Origin: Streptomyces sp. A2-16
Lineage (GTDB): Bacteria > Actinomycetota > Actinomycetes > Streptomycetales > Streptomycetaceae
Assembly: GCF_018128905.1 (NCBI RefSeq)
Contig: NZ_CP063808.1
Span: 5,952,001 to 6,016,000, forward strand
Direction: 5' to 3'
Length of the DNA stretch: 64,000 nt
Positions 17,303 through 25,517 of the stretch are shown in pieces; the first letter of the stretch is position 1, and each line of letters starts with the position of its first letter. The notes beneath the pieces were generated by a model. That model searched no databases. It was not told the DNA's origin and saw only the letters and a program-made list of their open reading frames with translations. The translations under genes and the position numbers were made by a program.

Positions 17303-18582
17303 GACCTCAGCTCCACCTTCGCCTCGGTGACGTAGTTCTCGGCGGCCTCGCGGGGCGACATGCGCTCGTAGGAGACCTGGTCGTAGTCGCGCTGGAAGGT
17401 GCTCTGGAGGGCGTTGTCACCGGAGGGCGGGGCCTGCGGCGGATCCTTCAACCTGCCTTCGAGGGAGGCCTGGTAGTCGGCGACCGTCCTGTCGAAGTCC
17501 TTGAGGAGCGGTGCGGTCTCCTTGCGGATGGTCTCGTTGACGGGGATGCCGCGGGTGGCGCCCAGGATCCTCGCCGCGTCGTCGTCGTTGAGGAGGAAGT
17601 CGACGAGCCGGGCGGCCTCCTCTGCGTGGCCCGTGTGGGCGGAGACGCCGAGGAACATCGAAGGCTTGAAGTACTGGCCGGGAGTGCCGTCAGGGCCGGA
17701 CGGCATGGGCGCCAGGGCGATCCCGGTCGGGACGATGGCGAGGTAACCGCTCGACGGGGCGTCCCAGTTGGTGTCGGAGACGGCCTTGCCGCGGCCCAGC
17801 GGGGTGTTCTCCACGGAGCCGTCGAGCTGGGTGGTCTGCTCGGCCGGGGAGACGACGCCCTCGCGCCTCAACTCGTCGGTGAACGTCCACCACTTGGTGA
17901 GGTCGGCGGCGGTGAAGCCCAGGCCGCCGCTCTTGGTGTAGAGGGCCTTGCCCCGGCCGCGCAGCCAGACCTCGAAGGCGTCCTCGCTCTGCCCGGGGTC
18001 GGTGGCACCGGGCTTGCCGGTCCTCTTCTTCAACTCCCGCACGGAGTCGGCCCATCGGGACCAGGTCCAGCCCGCGCGAGGGAGCGGCACCCCGGAGCCC
18101 CGCCAGGCCTTGACGTCGTAGACGACGGTCTCGGTACCCCGGCCCTGCGGGATCGCGTACTGGCCGCCGTCCACGCGGCCGGTGGCGAGCAGCCCGGGGT
18201 CGATCTCGGAGGTGCGCAGGACGGCCTTCTGCTTCGCCAGGTCGAGCAGGACGCCACCGGAGGCGTACTGGTCGATCTGGCGGTAGTCGAGCTGCATCAC
18301 GTCGGGTGCGTCGCCGCCCGAGGCCTGGACGGCGAGCTTCTGCTTGTAGGCGTCGTATCCCGAGAACGACGTCTGCACGGATATGTTCGGGTGCTGTTTC
18401 TCGAACAGGGCGACGGCCTGCTCGGTGCGCTCCGCACGGTCGGGGTTGCCCCACCACGTGTAGCGGAGCACGACCTTGCCGCCGCCGACCGATTCCCCGG
18501 ATCCCCCGCAACCGGCCGCCAGCGCGCAGAGCGCTAGTGCGACGGCCGAAGCGCAGAACCCCTTTGTCCTGTGTCCGGGCAT
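17299..18582 (-). CDS. Extracellular sugar-binding lipoprotein of ABC importer
   Basis: A 427-residue type 1 carbohydrate-binding protein. The signal peptide ends in a lipobox LAAGC (lipidated cysteine at about 25). The mature start KVVLRYTWWGNPDRAERTEQAVALFEKQ and the GGDAPDVMQLDYRQIDQYA hinge region are typical of family 1 solute-binding proteins. It would capture a sugar or oligosaccharide for the two downstream permeases; the ligand is unknown. ATG at 18582 follows GAGG by about 10 nt. There is a 71-nt gap to the upstream cupin gene, the largest gap in the operon. Confidence 0.92.
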   Translation of the reverse strand: MPGHRTKGFCASAVALALCALAAGCGGSGESVGGGKVVLRYTWWGNPDRAERTEQAVALFEKQHPNISVQTSFSGYDAYKQKLAVQASGGDAPDVMQLDYRQIDQYASGGVLLDLAKQKAVLRTSEIDPGLLATGRVDGGQYAIPQGRGTETVVYDVKAWRGSGVPLPRAGWTWSRWADSVRELKKRTGKPGATDPGQSEDAFEVWLRGRGKALYTKSGGLGFTAADLTKWWTFTDELRREGVVSPAEQTTQLDGSVENTPLGRGKAVSDTNWDAPSSGYLAIVPTGIALAPMPSGPDGTPGQYFKPSMFLGVSAHTGHAEEAARLVDFLLNDDDAARILGATRGIPVNETIRKETAPLLKDFDRTVADYQASLEGRLKDPPQAPPSGDNALQSTFQRDYDQVSYERMSPREAAENYVTEAKVELRS

Positions 18583-18653
18583 GCCGAGGTCACCTCATCC
18601 CTTCCTCGGACTTTCTACGGCCCCCCTCGGAACTCCCCCCGGGACGAACCGTG

Positions 18654-19439
18654 TTACTCGCCGCGGTACGGCAGTGTCGTCCCCGGAAGGTTGTACTCGT
18701 CGCGTCTGCCGCACATCCCGAAGCCGCCGAGGCGGGTCGGGGCGGCCTCGTGCGCCGTCGCCTCCTTGAGATACGCCGGCTCTCCGGTGGCGAGGGCGTC
18801 GAGCTGGGTGCCGGTGCGCTCGGCGGTGGCCAGTGCTCCGGCCCGCCACAGTTCGCGCCAGTGCGGCACCTTGTCCCGCACCAGGCGGGCGGCGGCGCGC
18901 TGGAACTCCAGGTACGGAACGTTGTCGCCGTCGGTCAGGGCTTCGCGCAGCGCGAGGTAGCCCTCGACGGCGAGGTCCCTGCGGCGTCGGGCGGCGGTGG
19001 CCGTCTCCGGTCCCGTGCCGGACGGGAGCCGGGCCGCCGCCGCGTACCGCTCGGGGTCGGCGAGCACCTCCGGCGGGAAGGTGAAGACGGCGTCCCCGGC
19101 CTCGGGCAGGCCGCTGTTCTGCATCAGCACCGTGATGCGCAGGTCACCGCCCTGGACCATGCGGTGCACGGTGCCCGGCGTGAACCAGGCGATCGAGCCG
19201 GGCTCCAGGGGGATCTCGCGGTAGCCGTCGGGGCTCAGGGTCTGGACGGCACCCCGGCCGCCGGTGACGACGTAGGCCTCGGTGCACACCAGGTGCAGAT
19301 GCGGGCTGCCGCCGCAGACGCCGTCGGCGGCCTCCCAGTCGTAGGCGCTCAGGTGCGAGAGGCCGACGGCGCCGGGCAGCGGGTGCGGCAGCAGCGGCTG
19401 GACCGGGTCCGGCTCGACCTGCCCGGGTCCGCCGCTCAC
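18654..19439 (-). CDS. Cupin-domain protein
   Basis: A 261-residue protein with an N-terminal cupin. HLHLVCTEAYVVTGGRGAV carries the first-motif histidines and glutamate, and PGSIAWFTPGTVHRMV has the second-motif histidine, so a metal-dependent sugar isomerase/epimerase or binding role is possible. The C-terminal ~110 residues are helical with no known motif. GTG at 19439 overlaps the PmoA-like stop as GTGA; GTG at 19442 is an alternative. It lies between a PmoA-like gene and the binding protein in the sugar operon. Confidence 0.75.
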   Translation of the reverse strand: MSGGPGQVEPDPVQPLLPHPLPGAVGLSHLSAYDWEAADGVCGGSPHLHLVCTEAYVVTGGRGAVQTLSPDGYREIPLEPGSIAWFTPGTVHRMVQGGDLRITVLMQNSGLPEAGDAVFTFPPEVLADPERYAAAARLPSGTGPETATAARRRRDLAVEGYLALREALTDGDNVPYLEFQRAAARLVRDKVPHWRELWRAGALATAERTGTQLDALATGEPAYLKEATAHEAAPTRLGGFGMCGRRDEYNLPGTTLPYRGE

Positions 19440-20362
19440 CACGGCAGCCCCTTCAGGTGCTCACCCACCCGTTCGGAATCCCAGGCGCCGTCGGCGACCA
19501 CCAGCCGGTAGCGGTACTCGAAGGACTCCCCCGGCGGCAGCTCGAACTCCTCGAAGAACGCCCAGGAGAACGCGACCGTCGGGAAGGGCTCGGAGCGCAC
19601 GAACCAGTGCGACTCGTGGATCGCGGACCGCGCGTCGAGGTTCTCGGGGGCGTGCGCGAAGACGAGTGTGGAGTGGGCGTCCACGTCGTCGTGCTCGGTG
19701 GTGAAGGCGAGCCAGGGGCTCTGGCTGCCCATCAGTTTGTCCGCGTCGCCGTCGGTGTCCGGGGCGAAGACCGCGCCGCCGGTGAAGTCACGGGGGCCGC
19801 GCCACTGGAGTCCGGTGTAGCCGGCCATCTCACGGCCCGCGGTGGTGGGGGAACCGAAGGCGAGGGGCTCGTCGCGGGTGTTGGTGAGGCGGATCGACCA
19901 GTCCAGGGCCCAGGAGCCGGCTTCCTCGTCGACCGAGTGGACGGTGATGCCGCGGACCTCGCGCGCCCATTCGGTGCCGCCGTTCTCCACCCAGGTGAGC
20001 TCCTCGGTGAAGGTGAGGCGGTCGTCCTCGACCGTCAGCTGCGGGAAGCCGTCGTGCCGCATCGAGCCGACGCGCTCGGGCAGGGGCAGATACCCCTGCC
20101 CGTGGACGTAGCAGTTGCCGCCCCAGAAGTTCTGCCCCGACAGATGACTCGCCGTCATCTGCAGGCCCTTGTGCCAGCGGTGGTCGTTGGGCCGGTAGCC
20201 GGTCACCGTGCGGCCGCCGAGGGTGCGCACCGGGTGGGCGTAGGGCTTCTTGGCCTCGAAGGCGTCGGGGTCGGGGCGGTAGACGTAGCGGAGGATCTCC
20301 GTGCCGTTCGCCGCCTCGACGGCGATGTGCTCGCCGTGGACGTGGCTGACGCGGATGCTCAT
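19436..20362 (-). CDS. PmoA-like family protein (DUF6807)
   Basis: A 308-residue soluble beta-rich protein. RPNDHRWHKGLQMTASHLSGQNFWGGNCYV is the family's conserved histidine-rich block. The match to 'methane oxygenase PmoA' naming is historical and not evidence of methane chemistry. Such proteins are found in actinobacterial sugar clusters next to Gfo/Idh oxidoreductases, and a carbohydrate-active role is suspected. ATG 20362 overlaps the oxidoreductase stop (ATGA) and its own stop overlaps the cupin start, so it is embedded in the operon. Confidence 0.8.
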   Translation of the reverse strand: MSIRVSHVHGEHIAVEAANGTEILRYVYRPDPDAFEAKKPYAHPVRTLGGRTVTGYRPNDHRWHKGLQMTASHLSGQNFWGGNCYVHGQGYLPLPERVGSMRHDGFPQLTVEDDRLTFTEELTWVENGGTEWAREVRGITVHSVDEEAGSWALDWSIRLTNTRDEPLAFGSPTTAGREMAGYTGLQWRGPRDFTGGAVFAPDTDGDADKLMGSQSPWLAFTTEHDDVDAHSTLVFAHAPENLDARSAIHESHWFVRSEPFPTVAFSWAFFEEFELPPGESFEYRYRLVVADGAWDSERVGEHLKGLPW

Positions 20363-21471
20363 GCGCGCTCCTTGGGGGCCCAGTGGGGGTGGTCGCCGTG
20401 CATGGCCGGGTAGAACGGGTCGCCGGGGGCGATGTCGCCCGCGTGCACGGGCCGGCCCGTGAACGCCGACTTGTAGAGCGCGGCGGCGAACTCGAGGGTG
20501 GCACGCGCGTCCGCACCGCTGCCGGGCGGCCTGACACCGTTGTCGTACGCGTCGAGGAGCGCGCCGAGCTGGGCCGCGTGGGAGCTGGGCACGTCGGTGG
20601 CGGGGCTGCGCCAGGCGTCGGCGCGGTCGGCGGCCACGTGGGGGGCGGGGGTGTAGGTCCAGTCGACGTTGCGATGGCCGTAGAGGTGGGTGAGTTCGAC
20701 GGTCGCGTCGGCGCAGTCGATGCGGATGCGGCTCACCTCGTCGGGTGAGAGCACGCTGTTGACGACGGTGGCGAGGGCGCCGTTCTCGAACCGGACGAGG
20801 GCCGTGGAGACGTCCTCGCTCTCGGTGTCGTGGACCAGCCGGGCCGCCATGGCGCGGATCTCCGCCCAGGGGCCGAGCAGGTGCAGGAGGAGGTCGTACT
20901 GGTGGATGCCGTGGCCCATGGTCGGCCCGCCGCCCTCACTGGCCCAGGTCCCGCGCCAGGGTACGGCGTAGTAGGCGGCGTCCCGGTACCAGGTGGTCTG
21001 GCAGTGCGCGACCCGGGGAGCGCCGAGCTCGCCGCTCGTGAGGAGTTCGCGCGCGTGGACGGCGCCGGAGCCGTAGCGGTGCTGGAAGACGACGCTTGCG
21101 TAGGCACCGGAGGCCTCCTCGGCCGCCGCGATGTCGTCGTACTCGGCGAGGGACAGCGTCAGCGGCTTCTCGCACAGCACCCAGGCACCGGCCTTGAGGG
21201 CGGCCACCGTCTGCTCCCGGTGCAGCGACGGCGGGGTGCCGATGAGCACCAGATCGGGGCGTACGGCGTCCAGCATCGCGTCGACCGAGGTGTACCCGGC
21301 GACCTCACCGCCCGCGAGTTCCCGGAAGGCGTCGAGTCTGCCCTGGTCCACGTCGACGGCGGCCACCAGTTCCGTGCGCTCGGCGTGGGCCCTGAGCGCG
21401 GACAGATGGCTGCCGCTGACGATGGCGCCGGTGCCGACCACGGCTACGCGGCGGCGGGCTGGACGGGGCAT
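20359..21471 (-). CDS. Gfo/Idh/MocA-family sugar oxidoreductase
   Basis: A 370-residue NAD(P)-dependent dehydrogenase. The N-terminal Rossmann fold begins VAVVGTGAIVSGSHLSAL with the GxGxxx-type loop. CEKPLTLSLAEYDDI is the EKP catalytic-lysine motif (about 100-104). GGGPTMGHGIHQYDLLLHLLGPW carries the family's H-x-x-D region. It would oxidise or reduce a sugar or cyclitol carried in by the downstream transporter. ATG 21471 has GAGGAGG upstream; an in-frame extension to 21735 is rejected because it lacks coding character. It is the first gene of the operon. Confidence 0.9.
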   Translation of the reverse strand: MPRPARRRVAVVGTGAIVSGSHLSALRAHAERTELVAAVDVDQGRLDAFRELAGGEVAGYTSVDAMLDAVRPDLVLIGTPPSLHREQTVAALKAGAWVLCEKPLTLSLAEYDDIAAAEEASGAYASVVFQHRYGSGAVHARELLTSGELGAPRVAHCQTTWYRDAAYYAVPWRGTWASEGGGPTMGHGIHQYDLLLHLLGPWAEIRAMAARLVHDTESEDVSTALVRFENGALATVVNSVLSPDEVSRIRIDCADATVELTHLYGHRNVDWTYTPAPHVAADRADAWRSPATDVPSSHAAQLGALLDAYDNGVRPPGSGADARATLEFAAALYKSAFTGRPVHAGDIAPGDPFYPAMHGDHPHWAPKERA

Positions 21472-21512
21472 ACGGTCCTCCTCGGGCGTCCGGCAGGGGG
21501 ACGCTGACGTGC

Positions 21513-21569
21513 GGGGAAAGCGCTTGCTCCCCGGGGAAGACCCTAGATCCCCGGGGATTGTCCTAACAA
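21513..21569 (-). promoter_or_regulatory. Promoter and LacI-type operator of the seven-gene sugar operon
   Basis: Read leftward, TTGTTA (21569-21564), an 18-bp spacer and TAGGGT (21545-21540) form a possible promoter. Just downstream, GAAAGCGCTTGC (21516-21527) matches the LacI/GalR-family palindrome GAAAGCGCTTTC at 11 of 12 positions, placed near the expected +1. Flanking CCCCGGGG palindromes occur in the spacer. Confidence 0.55.
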
Positions 21570-21694
21570 GACCCCGGGCGGTGATATCGGTGACCACGCC
21601 ACGCACACCGTTCGTCCACCTGGCCGACTCGGGCGATTCCGGCGCCCTCGCCCCGCACCCGCCGTCCGCGCGCGAGGCCGGCGGGCGCCCCCGC

Positions 21695-22312
21695 TCAGAG
21701 CACGGCGAGCAGGTCGTCGAGCGGGGCGGGCACACGGTCGGGGTCGAGGGCCTCGACGAGGACGCGGCCGTAGTGGATCTTGCGCCCCTTCTTCGTGCCG
21801 AGGAAGCGGCGCAGCTGCTGCTCGGCGGTGCGATCCCGCTGGGCGGGCTGGGACAGGAAGGTCTGCAGGGGCCGCAGGTCTCCCTCCTCGCGCACGAGCT
21901 CCCGCACCCGTGTCACACCGAGCGCGCGGATGAGCTCGTCCTCCAGGTCCGCAGCGCAGACGAAGTAGCCGTCCGGTGCCGCGCCGGCCCGCTCCCAGCC
22001 GCGGGCGTAGAAGGGGCGTTCCCGCTCGTCGCAGAGTCCCGTCAGGCGCAGGCCGAGGCCCGAGGGGCCGAGAAGTCCGGCGAAGCGGCCCACGCTCATC
22101 GCCCCGCCCATCGCGAGGACGCAGAGCCCCTCGGCGGCCAGGTCCCGGCCCCGGCTCGCGGCCAGCGCCTCCACCGCCGCCACGTCGCTCGGCCCTTCGA
22201 GCAGGACGACGGTCCGGACGGACAGCTCTGCGGCCAGTGCGCGTGCGGGCTCGCCCGGGCCACCGGCCGCCCACGCCGTGACCGCGTCCCGGAACTCCCC
22301 CATGTCAGCCAT
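21695..22312 (-). CDS. Solitary TOPRIM-domain protein (OLD-nuclease-like C-terminal type)
   Basis: A 205-residue protein with a TOPRIM pattern. VLLEGPSDVAAVEALA supplies the conserved glutamate and SD, and AMGGAMSVGRFAGLL is followed by GLCDERE as the second acidic motif. FFLGTKKGRKIHYGRVL near the C terminus is basic. In OLD-family enzymes this domain follows an ABC ATPase; no ATPase is fused or adjacent, as in many Streptomyces homologues. A nucleotidyl transferase/hydrolase role is predicted by fold only. ATG at 22312 or 22303 may be the start. The region upstream is a duplicated segment that repeats part of this gene's 5' end. Confidence 0.7.
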   Translation of the reverse strand: MADMGEFRDAVTAWAAGGPGEPARALAAELSVRTVVLLEGPSDVAAVEALAASRGRDLAAEGLCVLAMGGAMSVGRFAGLLGPSGLGLRLTGLCDERERPFYARGWERAGAAPDGYFVCAADLEDELIRALGVTRVRELVREEGDLRPLQTFLSQPAQRDRTAEQQLRRFLGTKKGRKIHYGRVLVEALDPDRVPAPLDDLLAVL

Positions 22313-22600
22313 GGCACGAGTCTGTGCCCTCACCGGCCCCGGCACCAGGCAATTTCCGCCCGCCGTACGCATCGGACCGTGTCCTGGTGCGTCACCCGGA
22401 TCTCGGGCCGGCCGCGCGGAACCTGCGCTGCTTCACGAGCCGCACCTGCGTTCCTTGGACGGTCGCCGTGACCGAGTCCCTGAACCCCCATGTCGGCCCT
22501 GGCACGACTCGGTGTCCTTCCCCGCCGCGCACCCCGAACTCACCGGACCGTCTCCTGGTGCGTCACGCGGATCTTGGACTGGCCGTGCGGGAGTTCCTCC
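22275..22600. repeat. Imperfect tandem duplication scar
   Basis: Two blocks about 170-190 bp apart resemble each other. Copy A (22275-22425) spans the TOPRIM gene start and a decayed copy of the methyltransferase 3' end. Copy B (22465-22600) spans a decayed copy of the TOPRIM start and the real methyltransferase 3' end. Matching anchors are GCCGTGACCG at 22275 and 22465, ATGGCACGA versus CTGGCACGA, and TCCTGGTGCGTCAC at 22381 and 22552. In copy A the minus strand still encodes EIRVTHQDTVR, compared with KIRVTHQETVR at the true C terminus. The 227 nt between the TOPRIM and methyltransferase genes hold no other gene. Confidence 0.7.
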
Positions 22601-23325
22601 CAGTCGTCCATGAAGCGGGCGCGCAGGCCGTGCTTCTCGGCCAGGGCCACGAGGGTTCCGACGCGGTAGTAGAAGTCCTCCCGGAGCACGTGGTGTTCCT
22701 CGCCCTCGGTGCGGTCGAAGGTGAAGTCGAACCAGCCGCCCGGGGCGAGCACCCGGCCGACGTGGGCCAGGCACTCCTCGATCACCGGCAGCGGCGAGTG
22801 CGAGAAGACGCTGTGCGCGTGGACGACGTCGAAGTGGGCGTCCGGCAGGAAGTGCAAGGTCAGGTCGCGGACCGGGGTCAGGGTCGGCAGCCGCTTCTGG
22901 AGGTCCATCGCCACCAGGGTGTCCTGCGCGGCGAAGAGGATGTCCGGCGAGATGTCGATCCCGTAGTAGTGGCCCGGCTCCAGATGGCGGATGAAGCGCC
23001 ATCCGCCGCGCAGGTTGCCGCAGCCGATCTCCAGCATGCGGTGCCCGGGACGCAGACCGTGGCCGAGCAGGTAGTCGAACTGCATCGCCCCGAGCGCCAG
23101 CCAGCGCTCCCGGTTGCGGCTGCCGACGGCCGCGTCCGGGTCGGCGCGGGTGTCGGAGCGCATCACGGCTCGGTAGTAGGAGATGTGGTCCGGGTGCCGG
23201 TGGCGCAGCCACAGGTCGCGGGCGGCGCGGGCCACGTGCCGGGGCACGCGGTCGGGGTGGCGCAGTGCGTAGCCGACGCGGTGGCCGAGGGCGGCACGGT
23301 TCGCGGTGAGGTTCCTGGCGGGCAT
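22540..23325 (-). CDS. Class I SAM-dependent methyltransferase
   Basis: A 261-residue protein. The SAM-binding motif reads MLEIGCGNLRGGWRFI (about 93-108), the acidic strand end is in YYGIDIS, and FDVVHAHSVFSHSPL is the post-I region seen in methyltransferase family 11/12 members. The basic N-terminal ~55 residues (NRAALGHRVGYALRHPDRVPRH) resemble those of glycan or exopolysaccharide methyltransferases. ATG 23325 has an AGG-rich upstream; frames running further upstream to 24561 are antisense shadows. Its final ~15 codons are duplicated upstream of the TOPRIM gene. Substrate unknown. Confidence 0.82.
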   Translation of the reverse strand: MPARNLTANRAALGHRVGYALRHPDRVPRHVARAARDLWLRHRHPDHISYYRAVMRSDTRADPDAAVGSRNRERWLALGAMQFDYLLGHGLRPGHRMLEIGCGNLRGGWRFIRHLEPGHYYGIDISPDILFAAQDTLVAMDLQKRLPTLTPVRDLTLHFLPDAHFDVVHAHSVFSHSPLPVIEECLAHVGRVLAPGGWFDFTFDRTEGEEHHVLREDFYYRVGTLVALAEKHGLRARFMDDWEELPHGQSKIRVTHQETVR

Positions 23326-23384
23326 CCTGGGCCTTTCGGAGGGGGTCGGTGTGCTGCCAAGCCTCGGTGCGGCGACCGGGTGTC

Positions 23385-23446
23385 CCGATCGGCCGGCAGG
23401 CTCTCGCCCGGGGGAGGTTCGGGCGAGGGCCATGTCAGCCGATCGG
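23385..23446. promoter_or_regulatory. Divergent intergenic region with inverted repeats
   Basis: Between the leftward methyltransferase and the rightward kinase gene, CTCGCCCG (23403-23410) and CGGGCGAG (23420-23427) form an 8-bp inverted repeat. It is bracketed by two copies of the palindrome CCGATCGG (23385-23392 and 23439-23446). It is a candidate binding region for the response regulator encoded downstream. No convincing -35/-10 pair was identified. Confidence 0.35.
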
Positions 23447-23484
23447 TTGATGCGGTGCCGCGTCCGGCACGCTAGACACGGAGC

Positions 23485-24687
23485 ATGGACCACACCGATC
23501 CGGACGAGCGCTGGCTGGGCGCGGTCGTGCACGGCGCGTTCTTCCTGCTCCTCGCCTCGTCGTTCGCCCGCTTCCTGAGCCGCGACCAGGGCGGGGCGCG
23601 CACCGGCTGGGTGGTGGCGCTGTTCGCCTTCTTCTGTCTGCTGTACGTCCTCGGACACCTGCTGGCGCCGCCGCCGCGCCCGGGGCTGCCGCCCACCCGG
23701 CGTCATCTGGTGTGGCTGGGCTCGGCCACCGCCGTCTGGGTCGTCCTGCTCGTGCTCGCGCCGAGCGCCACCTGGTGCGTGATGCCCCTGCTCTTCGCGG
23801 GACTGCACGCACTGCCGCCGAGGATCGCGGTGCCGGCGGCTGCCGTGCTCACCGCGCTGGTCGTGCTCTCGGAGATACGGGTGGCCGACGGACCGCTCAA
23901 CCCGAACATGGTCGTGGCCCCGCCGGCCGTCGCCGCGGTCGCCACCGCCGTACTCGTCCATCTGCAACGGCAGGGCGCCCGGCAGCGGGTGCTGATCGAG
24001 GACCTGGTGCGCACCCGGCACGAACTGGCCGCCACCGAGCGGCGGGCCGGGGTGCTGGCGGAGCGGCAGCGGCTGTCCGCGGAGATCCACGACACCCTCG
24101 CGCAGGGCCTGTCCAGCCAGCGGATGCTGCTCCAGGCCGCCGAGCGGGTGTGGGGGGCCGATCAGGGCGCGGCGCGGGAACATGTCCGGGCGGCGGCGGA
24201 GATCACCTCGCGCAGCCTCGCCGAGGCCCGGCGTTTCGTGCACGACCTGGCGCCCGCCGACCTCGCGGAGCGGTCCCTCGCCGAGGCCCTCGGCGAGCTC
24301 GCCCGGCGGGAGAGCGGTCCGGGGCTGGCCGTGGAGTTCCGGCTGGACGGGGAGCCGGGGCCGCTGCCGGAGCGGGTCGCGGCGGCGCTGCTGCGCATCG
24401 CCCAGGGCGCCCTGGCCAACGTGCGGGAGCACGCGGCGGCGACCCGGGCCGCGCTCACGCTGACATGGCTGGACGACCAGGTCTCGCTGGACGTCGCCGA
24501 CAACGGGCGGGGATTCGAGGGGGCCGGGACCCCGGGGGCCGAGGGGTCGACGCGGGGGCACGGCCTGCCCGCCATGCGGATCCGGGCCCGCCAGGCCGGC
24601 GGCGCGCTCACCGTGGAGTCCACGCCGGGAGAGGGCACCGTGGTGTCGGCCGCCGTTCCGCTCGTCGTCAAGGAGCCCGCCCTGTGA
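23485..24687 (+). CDS. Two-component sensor histidine kinase, NarL-partner (HisKA_3) type
   Basis: A 400-residue membrane kinase. Four to five hydrophobic helices span residues 12-160, with little extracellular sequence, so it probably senses a membrane or intramembrane signal. The dimerisation/phosphoacceptor region RQRLSAEIHDTLAQGLSS places the phosphorylated histidine at H202. The ATPase domain has DNGRGF and a GHGLPAMRIRA lid. It pairs with the response regulator that begins within its stop codon (GTGA overlap). The signal is unknown. Confidence 0.92.
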   Translation: MDHTDPDERWLGAVVHGAFFLLLASSFARFLSRDQGGARTGWVVALFAFFCLLYVLGHLLAPPPRPGLPPTRRHLVWLGSATAVWVVLLVLAPSATWCVMPLLFAGLHALPPRIAVPAAAVLTALVVLSEIRVADGPLNPNMVVAPPAVAAVATAVLVHLQRQGARQRVLIEDLVRTRHELAATERRAGVLAERQRLSAEIHDTLAQGLSSQRMLLQAAERVWGADQGAAREHVRAAAEITSRSLAEARRFVHDLAPADLAERSLAEALGELARRESGPGLAVEFRLDGEPGPLPERVAAALLRIAQGALANVREHAAATRAALTLTWLDDQVSLDVADNGRGFEGAGTPGAEGSTRGHGLPAMRIRARQAGGALTVESTPGEGTVVSAAVPLVVKEPAL

Positions 24688-25331
24688 GTACGGTGCCGTC
24701 GGCCTCCCCCGTCCGGCTGCTGCTCTGCGACGACCATGCCGTCGTCCGCGCCGGGCTGCGGGCCCTGCTCTCCAGCGCGGACGGCATCGACGTGGTCGGG
24801 GAGGCCGCGACCGGTGAGGAGGCGCTCGCCATGGCGGCCCACCTCGACCCCGACGTCGTCCTGATGGATCTGCAACTCGACGGGGGCATGGACGGGGTGA
24901 CGGCCACCCGGCGGCTGACCGGCCGAGGCGACGGGGGCCCGCGCGTGCTGGTGCTCACCATGTTCGACACCGACGCCGACATCACCCGCGCCATCGAGGC
25001 GGGCGCCACCGGTTATCTCCTCAAGGCGGAACAGCCGGAGGAGTTGTTCTCGGCCATCCGTGACGCGGCGTCGGGCCGCGGGACGCTGTCCGCCCCGGTG
25101 GCCGACCGGCTGCTGACCCGGCTGCGCAGCCCGCGCCCCGCCCTGTCCGCCCGCGAGCACGAGATCCTCGCCCAACTCGCCCGTGGCCTCGGCAATCGGG
25201 AGATCGCCCGGGCCCTGTTCATCAGCGAGGCGACGGTCAAGACCCATCTGGGAAGGATCTACGGCAAGTTGGGCGTCGAGACCCGGGCGGGCGCGGTCGC
25301 CGTCGCCAAGGAACGGCGGCTGTTGCCGTGA
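24684..25331 (+). CDS. NarL/FixJ-family response regulator
   Basis: A 215-residue regulator. The receiver domain has the acidic pocket CDDH (D16, D17), phosphoacceptor D62 in VVLMDLQL and the conserved lysine in YLLKAEQ. A LuxR-type helix-turn-helix (about 148-210) contains LSAREHEILAQLARGLGNRE and ISEATVKTHLGRIYGKLG. GTG 24684 overlaps the kinase stop. The stretch before this start in the same frame is an antisense-like shadow. Targets are unknown; the neighbouring CelD-like/DegT-like pair is a candidate. Confidence 0.93.
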   Translation: MSTVPSASPVRLLLCDDHAVVRAGLRALLSSADGIDVVGEAATGEEALAMAAHLDPDVVLMDLQLDGGMDGVTATRRLTGRGDGGPRVLVLTMFDTDADITRAIEAGATGYLLKAEQPEELFSAIRDAASGRGTLSAPVADRLLTRLRSPRPALSAREHEILAQLARGLGNREIARALFISEATVKTHLGRIYGKLGVETRAGAVAVAKERRLLP

Positions 25332-25517
25332 CCGGCTGCGGGAACCGGGGACGGGATCCGAGGCCGGGAACCGAGGGCGTCCGATCCGCACTCTTCCGTT
25401 ACGGCAGACACCCTTGACAGCATGCGTACTGTTTGGCGACGTTTGATCCTTGCCGACACTTCGATCGGCGGGACGCGGACGCCGCGTCGTGGGGGGAATT
25501 GGGGGGAACGATCGCCC

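Noticed and set aside
23712-25331. An apparent 539-residue fusion ending in the response regulator.
   Set aside because: The first ~320 residues are a shadow of the histidine kinase; GTG 24684 coupled to the kinase stop is the true start.
25414-25442. TTGACA at 25414 considered as a strong promoter for the CelD-like gene.
   Set aside because: The -35 is perfect but no acceptable -10 lies 16-18 bp downstream, so it is not listed as a promoter.
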